Shown one piece after another: positions 32,086-40,293 of a stretch of DNA of 64,000 nt; within the stretch, counting starts at the first letter, position 1, and each line of letters begins with the position of its first letter. The stretch covers positions 62,001 to 126,000 of the forward strand of contig NZ_JAFCAR010000003.1 of the NCBI RefSeq assembly GCF_016820245.1. The letters are read 5' to 3'. Made by a program: the position numbers and the translations under genes. The notes under the pieces were generated by a model. It saw nothing but the letters and a program-made list of their open reading frames with translations, made no database searches and was not told the DNA's origin. The DNA comes from Jannaschia sp. Os4. GTDB lineage: Bacteria > Pseudomonadota > Alphaproteobacteria > Rhodobacterales > Rhodobacteraceae.

Positions 32086-33627
32086 TCATTCCGCCGGCTG
32101 CAGCCCGCCGCCGCGCCCGCCCGACCCGTCGGAGCCGGGCCGCTGGCCGCGGTCCTCGCGGGAGATGACGTCGACCACCGCCTCGCCCGAGGAGGGCGTC
32201 AGGCTGTCGAGCGGCTCGTCGTGGCGCGCCTTGGCGGCGAGGTAGGCGATCACCGAGACGTAGGCCACGAGCAGGATCGCGTAGATCGCGAGGTAGCCCA
32301 GCAGCGTCGACAGGACCATCGGCGCGGGCACGTCGGCCACGGCGGCCTCGGTCGAGAGCACGCCCTGCACCAGCCACGGCTGGCGCCCGATCTCGGTCGT
32401 GTACCAGCCCGCCAGCGTGGCGACCCAGCCCGCGAAGGTCATCGGCACGAGCGCCCACAGGATCGGCTTGGGCAGGTGGCGGATCATGAACCGCCGCTCG
32501 GTGCCGGTCTCGGGGCAGGGCTTCTTGCGCCACAGGAAGAAGAGCGCGCCCCACGACATCAGCAGCATCGCCATGCCGGTGCCGACCATGATGCGGAAGG
32601 ACCAGAACACCTTGTCCACCGGCGGGTGCAGCACGGTCCCGTCCTCGGCCACGAACTCGTCCAGCGCGGGGATGGCCCCGTCGGCCGAGTGGGTGAGGAT
32701 GATCGACGCGAGGTTCGGCACCTCGATGGCGAAATCGTTGGTCCGCGTCTCCTCGTTCGGCAGGCCGAACAGCACGAGGGGCGTGTTGCCGTCCGTGTCC
32801 GACCAGTTGCCCTCCATCGCGGCGACCTTGGCGGGCTGGTACTCCATGGTGTTCAGCCCGTGCAGGTCGCCCATGAAGATCTGGACGGGGATCAGCAGCG
32901 CCGCGAAGGTCAGGCCCACGCGGATCTGGGTGCGCACCGTCTCCTTGCGGTCGCCGCGGATGTAGCGGAAGGCCGCCACGCCCGCGATCACGAAGGCCAC
33001 CGTCAGGCCGGAGGCCAGCAGCATGTGGGCCAGCCGGTAGGGCATCGACGGGTTGAAGATGATCGCCCACCAGTCGGTGGCGAAGGCCACGCCGTCCACC
33101 ATCTCGAAGCCCTGGGGCGTATGCATCCACGAGTTCAGTACGATGATCCAGAACGTCGACAGCGTCGTGCCGAACGCCACGAGGAAGGTCGCCAGCGTGT
33201 GCAGCCACGAGGGCACGCGGGAGAAGCCGAAGAGCATGATCCCGATGAACACCGCCTCGAGGAAGAAGGCGGTCATCACCTCGTAGGCCAGGAGCGGGCC
33301 GGCGATGTTGCCCACGCTCTCCATGAAGCCAGGCCAGTTGGTGCCGAACTGGAACGACATGGTGATGCCCGACACGACGCCCATGGCGAAGGAGAGCGCG
33401 AAGACCTTCACCCAGAAGCGGTAGGCCTCCATCCACTTGAGGTCGCCCACGCCCTCGCCGCCCGCGCGGCGGTCGGCGCGCGCGGTCCACTCGTAGCGGA
33501 GCTTGAAGAACAGCAGGAACCACCCCAGCGCGATGGTGATCGTGGGGAACAGGATATGGAAGCTGATGTTGGCCGCGAACTGGATGCGGCTCAGCAGCAG
33601 GGTGTCCATGATGCCGGCGTCGGGCAT
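32086..33627 (-). CDS. cydA: Cytochrome bd-type ubiquinol oxidase subunit I
   Basis: 513 residues. The ATG at 33627 has AAGGA 8 bp upstream; the usual family start MDTLLLSRIQF lies six codons further in. Key features: RIQFAANISFHILFPTITIA with the haem b595 His, FGTNWPGFMESVGNIAGPLL, EAVFIGIMLFGF, and the quinol-site GRQPWLVQGVLSTEAAVADV motif. The Q-loop between helices 6 and 7 is short, as in the cyanide-insensitive (CIO) group. It is one base downstream of the GbsR-like regulator gene on the same strand, so regulator and oxidase form an operon. Confidence 0.96.
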   Translation of the reverse strand: MPDAGIMDTLLLSRIQFAANISFHILFPTITIALGWFLLFFKLRYEWTARADRRAGGEGVGDLKWMEAYRFWVKVFALSFAMGVVSGITMSFQFGTNWPGFMESVGNIAGPLLAYEVMTAFFLEAVFIGIMLFGFSRVPSWLHTLATFLVAFGTTLSTFWIIVLNSWMHTPQGFEMVDGVAFATDWWAIIFNPSMPYRLAHMLLASGLTVAFVIAGVAAFRYIRGDRKETVRTQIRVGLTFAALLIPVQIFMGDLHGLNTMEYQPAKVAAMEGNWSDTDGNTPLVLFGLPNEETRTNDFAIEVPNLASIILTHSADGAIPALDEFVAEDGTVLHPPVDKVFWSFRIMVGTGMAMLLMSWGALFFLWRKKPCPETGTERRFMIRHLPKPILWALVPMTFAGWVATLAGWYTTEIGRQPWLVQGVLSTEAAVADVPAPMVLSTLLGYLAIYAILLVAYVSVIAYLAAKARHDEPLDSLTPSSGEAVVDVISREDRGQRPGSDGSGGRGGGLQPAE

Positions 33628-33628
33628 G

Positions 33629-34183
33629 TCAGGCGTCCTTCTCCGTCGTCTTGCGGCGCATTCCCGGAACCTTGTCCAGAAGCGCGCCCAGCTTGCGTCC
33701 CATGGTGAGCAGCTGCACCAGCCGCTCGGTCTCCAGACGCTCCATCTCGTCGTGGAACGTCGTCATCATCTCGATCAGCTCGCGCAGCTCGCCGATCCGG
33801 GCGTCGGCGTAGTCGTCGCCGGACGGCCCCTGCATCTCCAACTCGCGAAGCACCGTCAGGGTCGGGTCGATCTCGCGCTTGCGACGTTCCGCCACGAGCG
33901 TGCGGACTATCTCCCAGAGGTCGTCCGGCGTGGTGAAGTGGTCGCGGCGGTCGCCCGGCAGGTGCCGGAGACGAACGAGGTTCCACGCCTGCAGTTCCTT
34001 GAGCGCCATCGACGTGTTCGACCGGCTGATGCCCAGCGCGGTGGTGATGCCTTCCGCGTTGAGCGGCGCGGAGGACAGGAACAGCAGGGCATAGACCTGC
34101 CCCACCGTCCGGTTGATCCCCCAGCGCGATCCCATCTCGCCGAAATGGAGCACGAAGGCCTGCTGCGTCGGCGTCATCCGCAT
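33629..34183 (-). CDS. GbsR/MarR-type transcriptional regulator of the cyd operon
   Basis: 184 residues from the ATG at 34183; a longer frame to 34228 would run through the upstream palindrome and lacks a good ribosome binding site. N-terminal FVLHFGEMGSRWGINRTVGQ is the GbsR-family hallmark; the winged helix follows in AEGITTALGISRSNTSMALK and ELQAWNLVRLRHLPGDRRDH. The C-terminal helices (GELRELIEMMTTFHDEMERL, then LLTMGRKLGALLDKVPGM) fit a dimerisation domain. It is followed directly by cydA and preceded by an 18-bp perfect palindrome, so autoregulation and control of cydAB are likely. The effector is not known. Confidence 0.85.
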   Translation of the reverse strand: MRMTPTQQAFVLHFGEMGSRWGINRTVGQVYALLFLSSAPLNAEGITTALGISRSNTSMALKELQAWNLVRLRHLPGDRRDHFTTPDDLWEIVRTLVAERRKREIDPTLTVLRELEMQGPSGDDYADARIGELRELIEMMTTFHDEMERLETERLVQLLTMGRKLGALLDKVPGMRRKTTEKDA

Positions 34184-34194
34184 GTCTGCATCCG

Positions 34195-34212
34195 TTTCAG
34201 AAATTTCTGAAA
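34195..34212. promoter_or_regulatory. Perfect 18-bp palindrome upstream of the GbsR-cydAB operon
   Basis: TTTCAGAAATTTCTGAAA is fully self-complementary and AT-rich in a GC-rich genome. It lies 11 bp upstream of the regulator's start codon, so it would overlap the promoter or transcript start. It is very likely the regulator's own operator (inference from position). Confidence 0.7.
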
Positions 34213-34284
34213 TGCAAATATGGGGCATGTCCCGGCGCGGGAAGGGGGGCCGCCGCGGCGGGGCGTCGCAGGCGCGGACGAAAG

Positions 34285-34308
34285 GGGCCCCGGCCGCGGC
34301 CGGGGCCC
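34285..34308. terminator. Perfect 24-bp GC palindrome downstream of phoX
   Basis: GGGCCCCGGCCG and its exact complement form a stem 40 bp after the phoX stop; in the direction of phoX transcription it is followed by CTTTCG. It probably ends the phoX message before the GbsR-cydAB promoter. Confidence 0.6.
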
Positions 34309-34348
34309 GAGGGCGCCGAGACGGGGACGGCGGCGCCCCGCGCGGGGG

Positions 34349-36370
34349 TCAGGTGGCGATCTTGCCCCCGCCCTCCCGCGTCACGACGACCACCGCGGGG
34401 CGCGGCGGCATCGCGGGGTCGAAGTCGGGCCAGCGCGTCGCCGGATCCTCGAAGGTCGAGTCGCGCCCGAACCCCACGAGGTCCGTGGTCCCGTCCGTGC
34501 CGGGGTGCTGGACGGCGAGAAACAGGTCGTGCCCGTCGTTGGCGAAGTAGGGGCCGCAGAGTTCGCCGCCGACGGGGCAGCGGAAGAAGAGCTTGGACGT
34601 GCCGCGCGCCGCGCCCTCGGTCTCCAGCCCGTAGAGGCCGTCGGACTTGCCCGTCCTGCCCCAGTTGCCGCCTTGGTCCGTGCTGATCCACAGCCGCCCG
34701 TCCGCGTCGAAGGCGCAGTTGTCCGGTGACGCGAACCACCCCGAGGCCGAGGTCTCGGGGTTCCACTGCGCCCCCACCTCGGTCACGGCGGGGTCGCCGC
34801 AGCGCACGAGGATCGACCACGTTCCCGTCTCCGACGCGTGGTCGCCGTCCGCCTCCTTGATCTCGATGATGTGGCCGAAGGCGTTCTCGGCGCGCGGGTT
34901 GGCGGCGTTCACCTCGTCGGCGGTGCGGCGGGTGTTGTTGGTCAGCATGATGTAGGCCGTCCCGTCGCCGCGCGGCTGCGCGTCCTCGGGGCGGTCCATC
35001 GGCGTGGCGCCCAGGAGGTCGCCCGCGCGGCGCGCGTCGATCACCACGTCGCCTTGGTCGGCGAACCCGTTCTCCGCCGTGAGCGGCCCCTCCCCGTGGA
35101 CGAGCGGCAGCCATGCCACCGTGCCGTCCTCGTCGAAGCGCGCGACGTAGAGCGTCCCCTCGGACAGCAGCTGCATGTCCTGCGCCTTGTCGCCCGTGAC
35201 CGGGTTCGCGGAGACGAACTTGTACTGGTAGTCGAAGCGGTTGTCGTCGCCCGAGTAGACCACCACGCGCCCGTCGGCCGCCAGCGTCGTCTCGGCCCCC
35301 TCGTGGCGGAAGCGGCCCAGCGCGGTGTGCTTCACCGGCACGGAGGTCGGGTCCATCGGATCGACCTCGACCACCCAGCCGAACTTGTTGGGCATCCGCG
35401 GCTCGGCGTCGACGTTCCAGCGGTCGTATTCGCGGCCCCACGCGTACCAGCGGCCCGGCACGCCGTAGCGCCCGTAGGAGGTGGTCTCGGGATTGCCGCT
35501 GTCGGGGACGGCCTTGCCCTCGGCGTCGACGGCGTCCGTCCAGAAGTAGCCGTGGAAGTTCTCCTCGGCCATCAGCCACGTGCCCCACGGCGTCATGCCG
35601 CCCGCGCAGTTGTTGACCGTGCCGATGACGGACATCCCCTCGGGGTCGTCGTTGGTCCGCAGGCGCTCGTGCCCGGCGGCGGGACCGGAGAAGGTCATCT
35701 CCGTGTCCAAGGGCGTGATCCGGCGGTTCATCGCGCCGTCGCGCACCACCGACCACGTGCCGTCGGCGGCCTTGGCGATCTCGACCACCGTGCCGCCGTG
35801 CGCGGCCATCTCGATGTCGACGATCTCCTTCGTCATGCCCGCGAAGTCGGCGCGGTCCTGCCGCCCGAGGCCGGGGAACATGACCTCCTCGTTGGTGTAC
35901 TCGTGGTTGACGCAGAGCAGCCCGCGCGAGCCGTCCTCGTTCAGCGGCACGAAGCCCACGTAGTCGTTGTTGTAGCCGAACTGGCCCAGTTGGGCCGCCG
36001 CCGTCTGGTTCGCGACGTCGAACGCGGGCGCGTCGGCCAGAACCGGGTCGCCCCAGCGCAGGAGCACCTGCGCCACGTGGCCCGGCGCGACGTGGTGCTG
36101 GGTGTCGTTGCCCCAGCCCAGCTCGTCGAACGCGTAGCGCGAGACCTCCGCCGCGGCGGCCGGGCGCGGCGCGACCATCGCCGAGGTGCCGAACAGCGCG
36201 GTCGTCGCGCCCACGCCCAGCATGCCGCGCAGGACGTCGCGGCGCCCGTAGCGCGCGTTGATGACGTCGCCGATGGTGCGGCCCAGGTTCGGGTTGGTCG
36301 GGATGTCGTCGAAGGCCTCGAAAGCCTCCGCGCGGTTGCCCGTCGTCTCGATGCAGTCCCTGCGGTCCAT
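34349..36370 (-). CDS. phoX: PhoX family alkaline phosphatase (DUF839)
   Basis: 673 residues from the ATG at 36370 (GGGGGACC upstream); longer in-frame codons belong to a shadow of the permease. A twin-arginine signal is seen around residues 40-70 (YGRRDVLRGMLGVGATTALF, then APRPAAAAEVSRY), so it is exported folded by Tat. The DUF839 body includes GYNNDYVGFVPLNEDGSRGL, LCVNHEYTNEEVMFPG, NCAGGMTPWGTWLMAEENFH, GWVVEVDPMDPTSVPVKHTA and HTALGRFRHEGAETTLA. PhoX enzymes are calcium/iron phosphomonoesterases that release phosphate from organic phosphates in the periplasm. A degenerate Pho-box-like array lies 78 bp upstream. Confidence 0.85.
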   Translation of the reverse strand: MDRRDCIETTGNRAEAFEAFDDIPTNPNLGRTIGDVINARYGRRDVLRGMLGVGATTALFGTSAMVAPRPAAAAEVSRYAFDELGWGNDTQHHVAPGHVAQVLLRWGDPVLADAPAFDVANQTAAAQLGQFGYNNDYVGFVPLNEDGSRGLLCVNHEYTNEEVMFPGLGRQDRADFAGMTKEIVDIEMAAHGGTVVEIAKAADGTWSVVRDGAMNRRITPLDTEMTFSGPAAGHERLRTNDDPEGMSVIGTVNNCAGGMTPWGTWLMAEENFHGYFWTDAVDAEGKAVPDSGNPETTSYGRYGVPGRWYAWGREYDRWNVDAEPRMPNKFGWVVEVDPMDPTSVPVKHTALGRFRHEGAETTLAADGRVVVYSGDDNRFDYQYKFVSANPVTGDKAQDMQLLSEGTLYVARFDEDGTVAWLPLVHGEGPLTAENGFADQGDVVIDARRAGDLLGATPMDRPEDAQPRGDGTAYIMLTNNTRRTADEVNAANPRAENAFGHIIEIKEADGDHASETGTWSILVRCGDPAVTEVGAQWNPETSASGWFASPDNCAFDADGRLWISTDQGGNWGRTGKSDGLYGLETEGAARGTSKLFFRCPVGGELCGPYFANDGHDLFLAVQHPGTDGTTDLVGFGRDSTFEDPATRWPDFDPAMPPRPAVVVVTREGGGKIAT

Positions 36371-36447
36371 GTGTCGGTCCCCCGTTGCTGGCGGCATCTC
36401 CCGGCGAGCCGCCCGGAGGCGGTCTCGCGGATGCCCGCGACGAGGGG

Positions 36448-36476
36448 ATGAAGGGAAGGTAAACGAACCATGAAGG
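36448..36476 (-). promoter_or_regulatory. Pho-box-like direct repeats upstream of phoX
   Basis: On the minus strand, CCTTCAT, CGTTTAC and CCTTCAT are spaced 7-4-7-4-7, the 11-bp periodicity of PhoB binding units (consensus CTGTCAT). Each unit matches only 4-5 of 7 positions, so the call rests on periodicity plus the phosphatase downstream. Confidence 0.4.
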
Positions 36477-36489
36477 CCACGCCGCGCCC

Positions 36490-37263
36490 CTAGCGGCGGG
36501 CGGCCATCCGCCGCTCCAGCCGCCGCAGCCCCAGCGACAGCAGGATCGTCATCGTCAGGTAGAGCAGCGCCACGACGTTGTAGGTCTCGAAGTAGCGGAA
36601 GTTCCCCGCCGCCGTGACCTTGCCCAGCTGCGCGATGTCGAGGACGCCGACGACCGAGACGAGGCTGGAGTCCTTCACCATCGCCACGAAGTCGTTGCCC
36701 AAGGGCGGCAGGATCGTGCGGATCGCCTGCGGGAAGACCACGTGGCGGAAGCGGTGCCACGGGCGCAGGCCCAGCGCCTTGGCCGCCTCGATCTGGCCCG
36801 CGTCGACCGATTGCAGGCCCGCGCGGAACACCTCGGCGATGAAGGCGGAGTAGGCGATCACCAGCGCCATCACCGCGCGCCAGAGCAGCGGGAAGTCCCG
36901 CGTCCGCGCCTCCGGCAGGCCGAGCCAGTTCCAGAACGCCACGAGCATCGGGCCGAGCACGAAGGCCACGTAGAGGAGCAGCACGAGGATCGGGATGCCG
37001 CGCACGATCTCGGTGTAGAAGCGTGCGGCCTGGCGCAGGACGAGCGATCCCGAGAGGGACATGACTGCGATCCCGAGGCCCAGCAGGCAGGCCCCGGCGA
37101 AGGACACGACCGTGACGAGGACCGTGATCCACACGCCCCGCCGCAGCGTCGAGAGCACCTGCCGCGCCCCGTCGTCGAGGGCCACCACGACGTAGGCGCC
37201 CCCGAGCAGGAGCGCCACGGCGACGAGCCACCACGGGAAGTCGCGGTCTGGCGGCGCGGTCAC
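36490..37263 (-). CDS. Polar amino-acid ABC transporter permease
   Basis: 257 residues, GTG start at 37263. A HisM/GlnP-type permease: membrane segments WWLVAVALLLGGAYVVVAL, GVWITVLVTVVSFAGACLLG, FYTEIVRGIPILVLLLYVAF, LWRAVMALVIAYSAFIAEVF and the EAA-loop AGLQSVDAGQIEAAKALGLR, followed by PPLGNDFVAMVKDSSLVSVV. The N-terminal domain is longer than a minimal HisM. It is downstream of the matching substrate-binding protein, separated by a pair of stem-loops. No ATPase gene is nearby, so it must share one encoded elsewhere. phoX follows 119 bp later. Confidence 0.9.
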   Translation of the reverse strand: MTAPPDRDFPWWLVAVALLLGGAYVVVALDDGARQVLSTLRRGVWITVLVTVVSFAGACLLGLGIAVMSLSGSLVLRQAARFYTEIVRGIPILVLLLYVAFVLGPMLVAFWNWLGLPEARTRDFPLLWRAVMALVIAYSAFIAEVFRAGLQSVDAGQIEAAKALGLRPWHRFRHVVFPQAIRTILPPLGNDFVAMVKDSSLVSVVGVLDIAQLGKVTAAGNFRYFETYNVVALLYLTMTILLSLGLRRLERRMAARR

Positions 37264-37300
37264 CGGACCCTTCGCCGAAGGGTCCGGCCGAAGGCTTCGG
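37263..37300 (-). promoter_or_regulatory. Two stem-loops between binding-protein and permease genes
   Basis: CCGAAGGCTTCGG (37288-37300) directly follows the binding-protein stop, and CCGGACCCTTCG/CGAAGGGTCCGG (37263-37287, one unpaired centre base) touches the permease GTG start. Such structures commonly stabilise the binding-protein mRNA segment and lower permease expression; the second could also hide the permease start region. Confidence 0.55.
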
Positions 37301-38089
37301 TCATTCGCCGAACGAATACTCGAGGAACCACTTGGTGTTGAGCGCCTCCAGCGTCCCGTCCGCCTCCATGTCCGCGATCACCGCGTCCATCGCCGCGACC
37401 AGCTCCGCGTCGCCGTCCTTGGGGAAGATGAAGCCGAACTGCTCGGTGCCCAGCGGCTCGCCCACGATCTTCAGCCCGCCGTCCGAGGCCGCGACGTAGC
37501 CGTTGGCCGCCGTCGAGTCCGACAGCGCGAGGTCCACGTCGCCCGCGCGCAGCGCCTGCAGCCCGGCGCCGAAGGTCTCGAAGAGCGAGATGCGGGGGTT
37601 CGCCTCGTCGCCGTCGAGGATCTCGTAGACGGTGACGTAGAAGGGCGTCGTGCCGGGCTGGGCGGCGGCCAGCAGGTCGGGGTCGGCGGCGAAGGAGGCC
37701 GCGTCGTCGAAGCGCTCCTCGTCGCCGCGCACGATCATCATCATCTGGCTGGTCATGTAGGGCGCGGAGAAGTCCACCGCCTCGCGCCGGTCGTCGCGGA
37801 TGGTGATGCCGGTCATGCCCATGTCGTACTCGCCCTGCCCGACGGCGGCGATCATCCCGTCCCATGAGGTCTTGGCGTAGTCCGGCTCGAAGTTCAGGCG
37901 CTGGGCGGCCTCGGCCATGAAATCGTACTCCCAGCCGATCGCCTCGCCGGTGGCGGGGTCCTTGAACTGGATCGGCGGGTAGGCGTCCTCGGTGGCGATG
38001 ACGACGGTGCGGCCCCCGAGGTCGGGCAGGTGGCCGTCGGCGAGGGCGGGCGTGGCGAGGAGCGCGGCGGCGAACAGGGTGCGGAGCAT
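37301..38089 (-). CDS. Amino-acid ABC transporter substrate-binding protein
   Basis: 262 residues from the ATG at 38089, with a signal peptide (LRTLFAAALLATPALADGH). A family 3 extracellular solute-binding domain: VVIATEDAYPPIQFKDPATG, EAIGWEYDFMAEAAQRLNFE, TSWDGMIAAVGQGEYDMGMT, ITIRDDRREAVDFSAPYMTS (the family signature region) and LALSDSTAANGYVA. It probably captures a polar amino acid in the periplasm. It pairs with the downstream permease; the binding-protein gene comes first, as is usual when it must be made in excess. Confidence 0.9.
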   Translation of the reverse strand: MLRTLFAAALLATPALADGHLPDLGGRTVVIATEDAYPPIQFKDPATGEAIGWEYDFMAEAAQRLNFEPDYAKTSWDGMIAAVGQGEYDMGMTGITIRDDRREAVDFSAPYMTSQMMMIVRGDEERFDDAASFAADPDLLAAAQPGTTPFYVTVYEILDGDEANPRISLFETFGAGLQALRAGDVDLALSDSTAANGYVAASDGGLKIVGEPLGTEQFGFIFPKDGDAELVAAMDAVIADMEADGTLEALNTKWFLEYSFGE

Positions 38090-38223
38090 GGCGGACGTCC
38101 CGTTGAGGTCAGGTGCGGCGACGGTGCCCCGCGCGGCGCGCCGGTTCAAGCGCGGGGAGCCGCTCACGCAGGCGTGGCCGCGCGGGGCTGGCCAAGCGCC
38201 CGGTTTCGCGGCGATGCAGGAGC

Positions 38224-38895
38224 ATGGCCGCCCGCCTCCTCCTCTGGCTCGCGATGCTCGCCCCCGGCTGGGCGGTGATCGACGGCTTGGTGCGGGGCGG
38301 GCGCTACCTGCCGGAGATGCTGCACCTGTCCGGCATGTGGTCGGTCTATCTGCTGACCGCGTCGCTGGCCGTGACCCCGGCGACGATCCTGCTGGCCCGC
38401 CGCGGCGCGGGCCACCCCGCCGCGCGGGGGGCGGGCCGCGCGCTGCTCGCCGCGCGCCGCCAACTGGGCCTCGGGGCCGCCGCCTACGCCGCGCTGCACG
38501 TGGCCTACTACGCCCTCGACGCGGGATCCCTCGCCGTGGTGCTCGCCGAGGCTACGCGGACCGCGTTCTGGCCCGGCTGGGTGGCGGTGGGGGTCATGGC
38601 CGCCCTCGCCGCGACCTCGACCGACGCGGCGGCGCGCGCCCTCGGCCGGTGGTGGAAGCGGCTGCACCGCCTGACCTACGCGGGGGCGGCCGGCGCCCTC
38701 GCCCACTGGTGGGTGCTCGACTGGCCGCGCAGCCCGCTGGCCGAGGTCGCCACTTGGACCGCCCTGATCCTCGCCGCGCTCGCGGTCAGGCCGCTGCTCC
38801 GCCGCCTCCCGCGACGGCGCCGCAGACCGGGCAATCCGCCCGCCGCGCGACCCCGACCGTCCGCACCTCCGCATCGAGCCCGTCCCAGAGCATGA
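38224..38895 (+). CDS. Ferric-reductase-like transmembrane protein (MsrQ-like)
   Basis: 223 residues. Five to six membrane segments, including LLLWLAMLAPGWAVIDGLV, WSVYLLTASLAVTPATILLA, LGLGAAAYAALHVAYYALDA with a haem-ligand-like His, WPGWVAVGVMAALAATSTDA, and KRLHRLTYAGAAGALAHWWV with two further His. The LGxxAxxYxxLHVxYY and RLHRLxY motifs match the ferric-reductase domain of MsrQ, the haem protein that feeds electrons to periplasmic MsrP. No msrP is seen here. The last 35 residues are Arg/Pro-rich and overlap the convergent ThiF-like gene by 110 bp, which is unusually long; see findings. Confidence 0.75.
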   Translation: MAARLLLWLAMLAPGWAVIDGLVRGGRYLPEMLHLSGMWSVYLLTASLAVTPATILLARRGAGHPAARGAGRALLAARRQLGLGAAAYAALHVAYYALDAGSLAVVLAEATRTAFWPGWVAVGVMAALAATSTDAAARALGRWWKRLHRLTYAGAAGALAHWWVLDWPRSPLAEVATWTALILAALAVRPLLRRLPRRRRRPGNPPAARPRPSAPPHRARPRA

Positions 38896-39862
38896 GCCGA
38901 CCCCGCAGGCCGCGCCCCGCGCCCGCGACCTCCTTGATCGCCTCCAAGGCCATCACCGACCCGATCACGCCCGGCAGCGCGCCGACCACCCCCGCCTCGG
39001 CGCAGGTCGGCGCCATGCCCGGCGCGGGCGCCTTGGGGAACAGGCAGGTCAGGCAGGGCGCGCCCCGCGCGGGGTCGTAGAGCGTGACCTGCCCCTCCCA
39101 CTGCGTGATCGCGCCCGAGACGAGCGGCACGCCGGTCGCCACGCAGGCCCGGTTCACCGCCTCGCGCGTCGCCCAGTCGTCGCAGCCGTCGAGCACGAGG
39201 TCGTAGTCCTCGACCAGCGCCGCCGCCATGTCCGGCTCCAGCCGGCGGTTGTAGGTCCGCACCTCGACATGGGGGTTCAGCGCGCCCAGCGTCTCGGCCG
39301 CCGAGTGGACCTTGGGCTCGCCCTTTCGGTCGGTCGGATGGATCACCTGCCGCTGGAGATTGGAGGCCGACACCACGTCGTCGTCGATCACCCCGATCGT
39401 GCCGACGCCCGCCGCCCCGAGATAGAGCAGCGCGGGCGAGCCGAGCCCCCCGGCGCCCACAACCAGCACCTTCGCCTCCTTCAGCCGCCGCTGCCCCGGC
39501 CCGCCGATCTCGCGCAGGGCGATGTGGCGGGCATAGCGGTTCAGCTCCCCTTCGGAGAACGGCCCCTCCTGCGGGCTCTCGACCTGTGCGCGCTCGGCCT
39601 CCACGGCCCGCGCGCGGTCGCGGACGCGGGACCAGACGCGGCGATAGGCGACCACGAGCGCCACGCCGACCCCGAGGATGATCCACTGCCCCGGACCGCC
39701 GAGCCCCTCGCGGATCGGGTTGCCCTCGGGCAGGGCGACCGTGACGAAGAGGACCGCCACGTAGAGCAGCGCCAGCATCAGGAACCGCGCCTGCGGCGGC
39801 GTGCCCATGCGCTTGCCGAGGAACCACAGCCCGGCGGCCATCGCGAAGACGAGGACGCTCAT
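38786..39862 (-). CDS. HesA/MoeB/ThiF family adenylyltransferase with N-terminal membrane segments
   Basis: 358 residues. Two N-terminal hydrophobic segments ([15 protein letters not shown] and [19 protein letters not shown]) and a third ([18 protein letters not shown]) precede a complete E1-like domain: [20 protein letters not shown], the ATP loop [56 protein letters not shown], and a zinc site built from CLTC and CPVC. A Cys in [18 protein letters not shown] is at the catalytic-cysteine position. MoeB/ThiF proteins adenylate a ubiquitin-like sulfur carrier. Membrane anchoring is unusual for MoeB. It is coupled to dut (ATGA overlap), with coaBC upstream. Confidence 0.85.
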   Translation of the reverse strand: MSVLVFAMAAGLWFLGKRMGTPPQARFLMLALLYVAVLFVTVALPEGNPIREGLGGPGQWIILGVGVALVVAYRRVWSRVRDRARAVEAERAQVESPQEGPFSEGELNRYARHIALREIGGPGQRRLKEAKVLVVGAGGLGSPALLYLGAAGVGTIGVIDDDVVSASNLQRQVIHPTDRKGEPKVHSAAETLGALNPHVEVRTYNRRLEPDMAAALVEDYDLVLDGCDDWATREAVNRACVATGVPLVSGAITQWEGQVTLYDPARGAPCLTCLFPKAPAPGMAPTCAEAGVVGALPGVIGSVMALEAIKEVAGAGRGLRGRLMLWDGLDAEVRTVGVARRADCPVCGAVAGGGGAAA

Positions 39863-40293
39863 CCGGTCGACCCGAACCCGCCCGCGCCCCGCGCGGTCGC
39901 GTCCAGCGCGCCCTCGGCCCACGCGGCCCGCACCACGGGGGCGAGCACGCCCTGCGCGATGCGGTCCCCGCTCTCCACGGTGAAGGGCGCGTCGCCCGCG
40001 TTCATCAGGATCACCCCCAGCTCGCCCCGGTAGTCGGCATCTATCGTGCCGGGCGCGTTCGCCACCGTGACGCCGTGGCGCAGGGCGAGGCCGGAGCGCG
40101 GGCGCACCTGCAGCTCCGTGTCCGGCGGCAGCATGATGCGCAGGCCGGTGGGGATCAGCGCCCGTGCGCCGGGCGCCAGCGTCACCGGCCCGTCCGGCAG
40201 CCACGCGCGCAGGTCGGCGCCCGCCGCGCCCTCCGTCGCGTAGGACGGCAGCGGCAGGTCGCAGCCGTCCACGCGCTCGACGACGACCCTCAC
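39859..40293 (-). CDS. dut: dUTP diphosphatase (trimeric dUTPase)
   Basis: 144 residues from the GTG at 40293, which overlaps the coaBC stop (GTGA). All five dUTPase motifs are present: [15 protein letters not shown] (motif 1), [13 protein letters not shown] (motif 2), [19 protein letters not shown] (motif 3), GDRIAQGVL (motif 4) and the Gly-rich tail [10 protein letters not shown] (motif 5). The enzyme hydrolyses dUTP to dUMP and diphosphate, keeping uracil out of DNA and feeding dTMP synthesis. The coaBC-dut neighbourhood is widely conserved in proteobacteria. Confidence 0.96.
   Translation of the reverse strand: MRVVVERVDGCDLPLPSYATEGAAGADLRAWLPDGPVTLAPGARALIPTGLRIMLPPDTELQVRPRSGLALRHGVTVANAPGTIDADYRGELGVILMNAGDAPFTVESGDRIAQGVLAPVVRAAWAEGALDATARGAGGFGSTG

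Noticed and set aside
34184-34228. Extended N-terminus of the GbsR-like regulator up to 34228
   Set aside because: It would translate through the 18-bp palindrome and lacks a Shine-Dalgarno sequence; the start at 34183 leaves the operator upstream.
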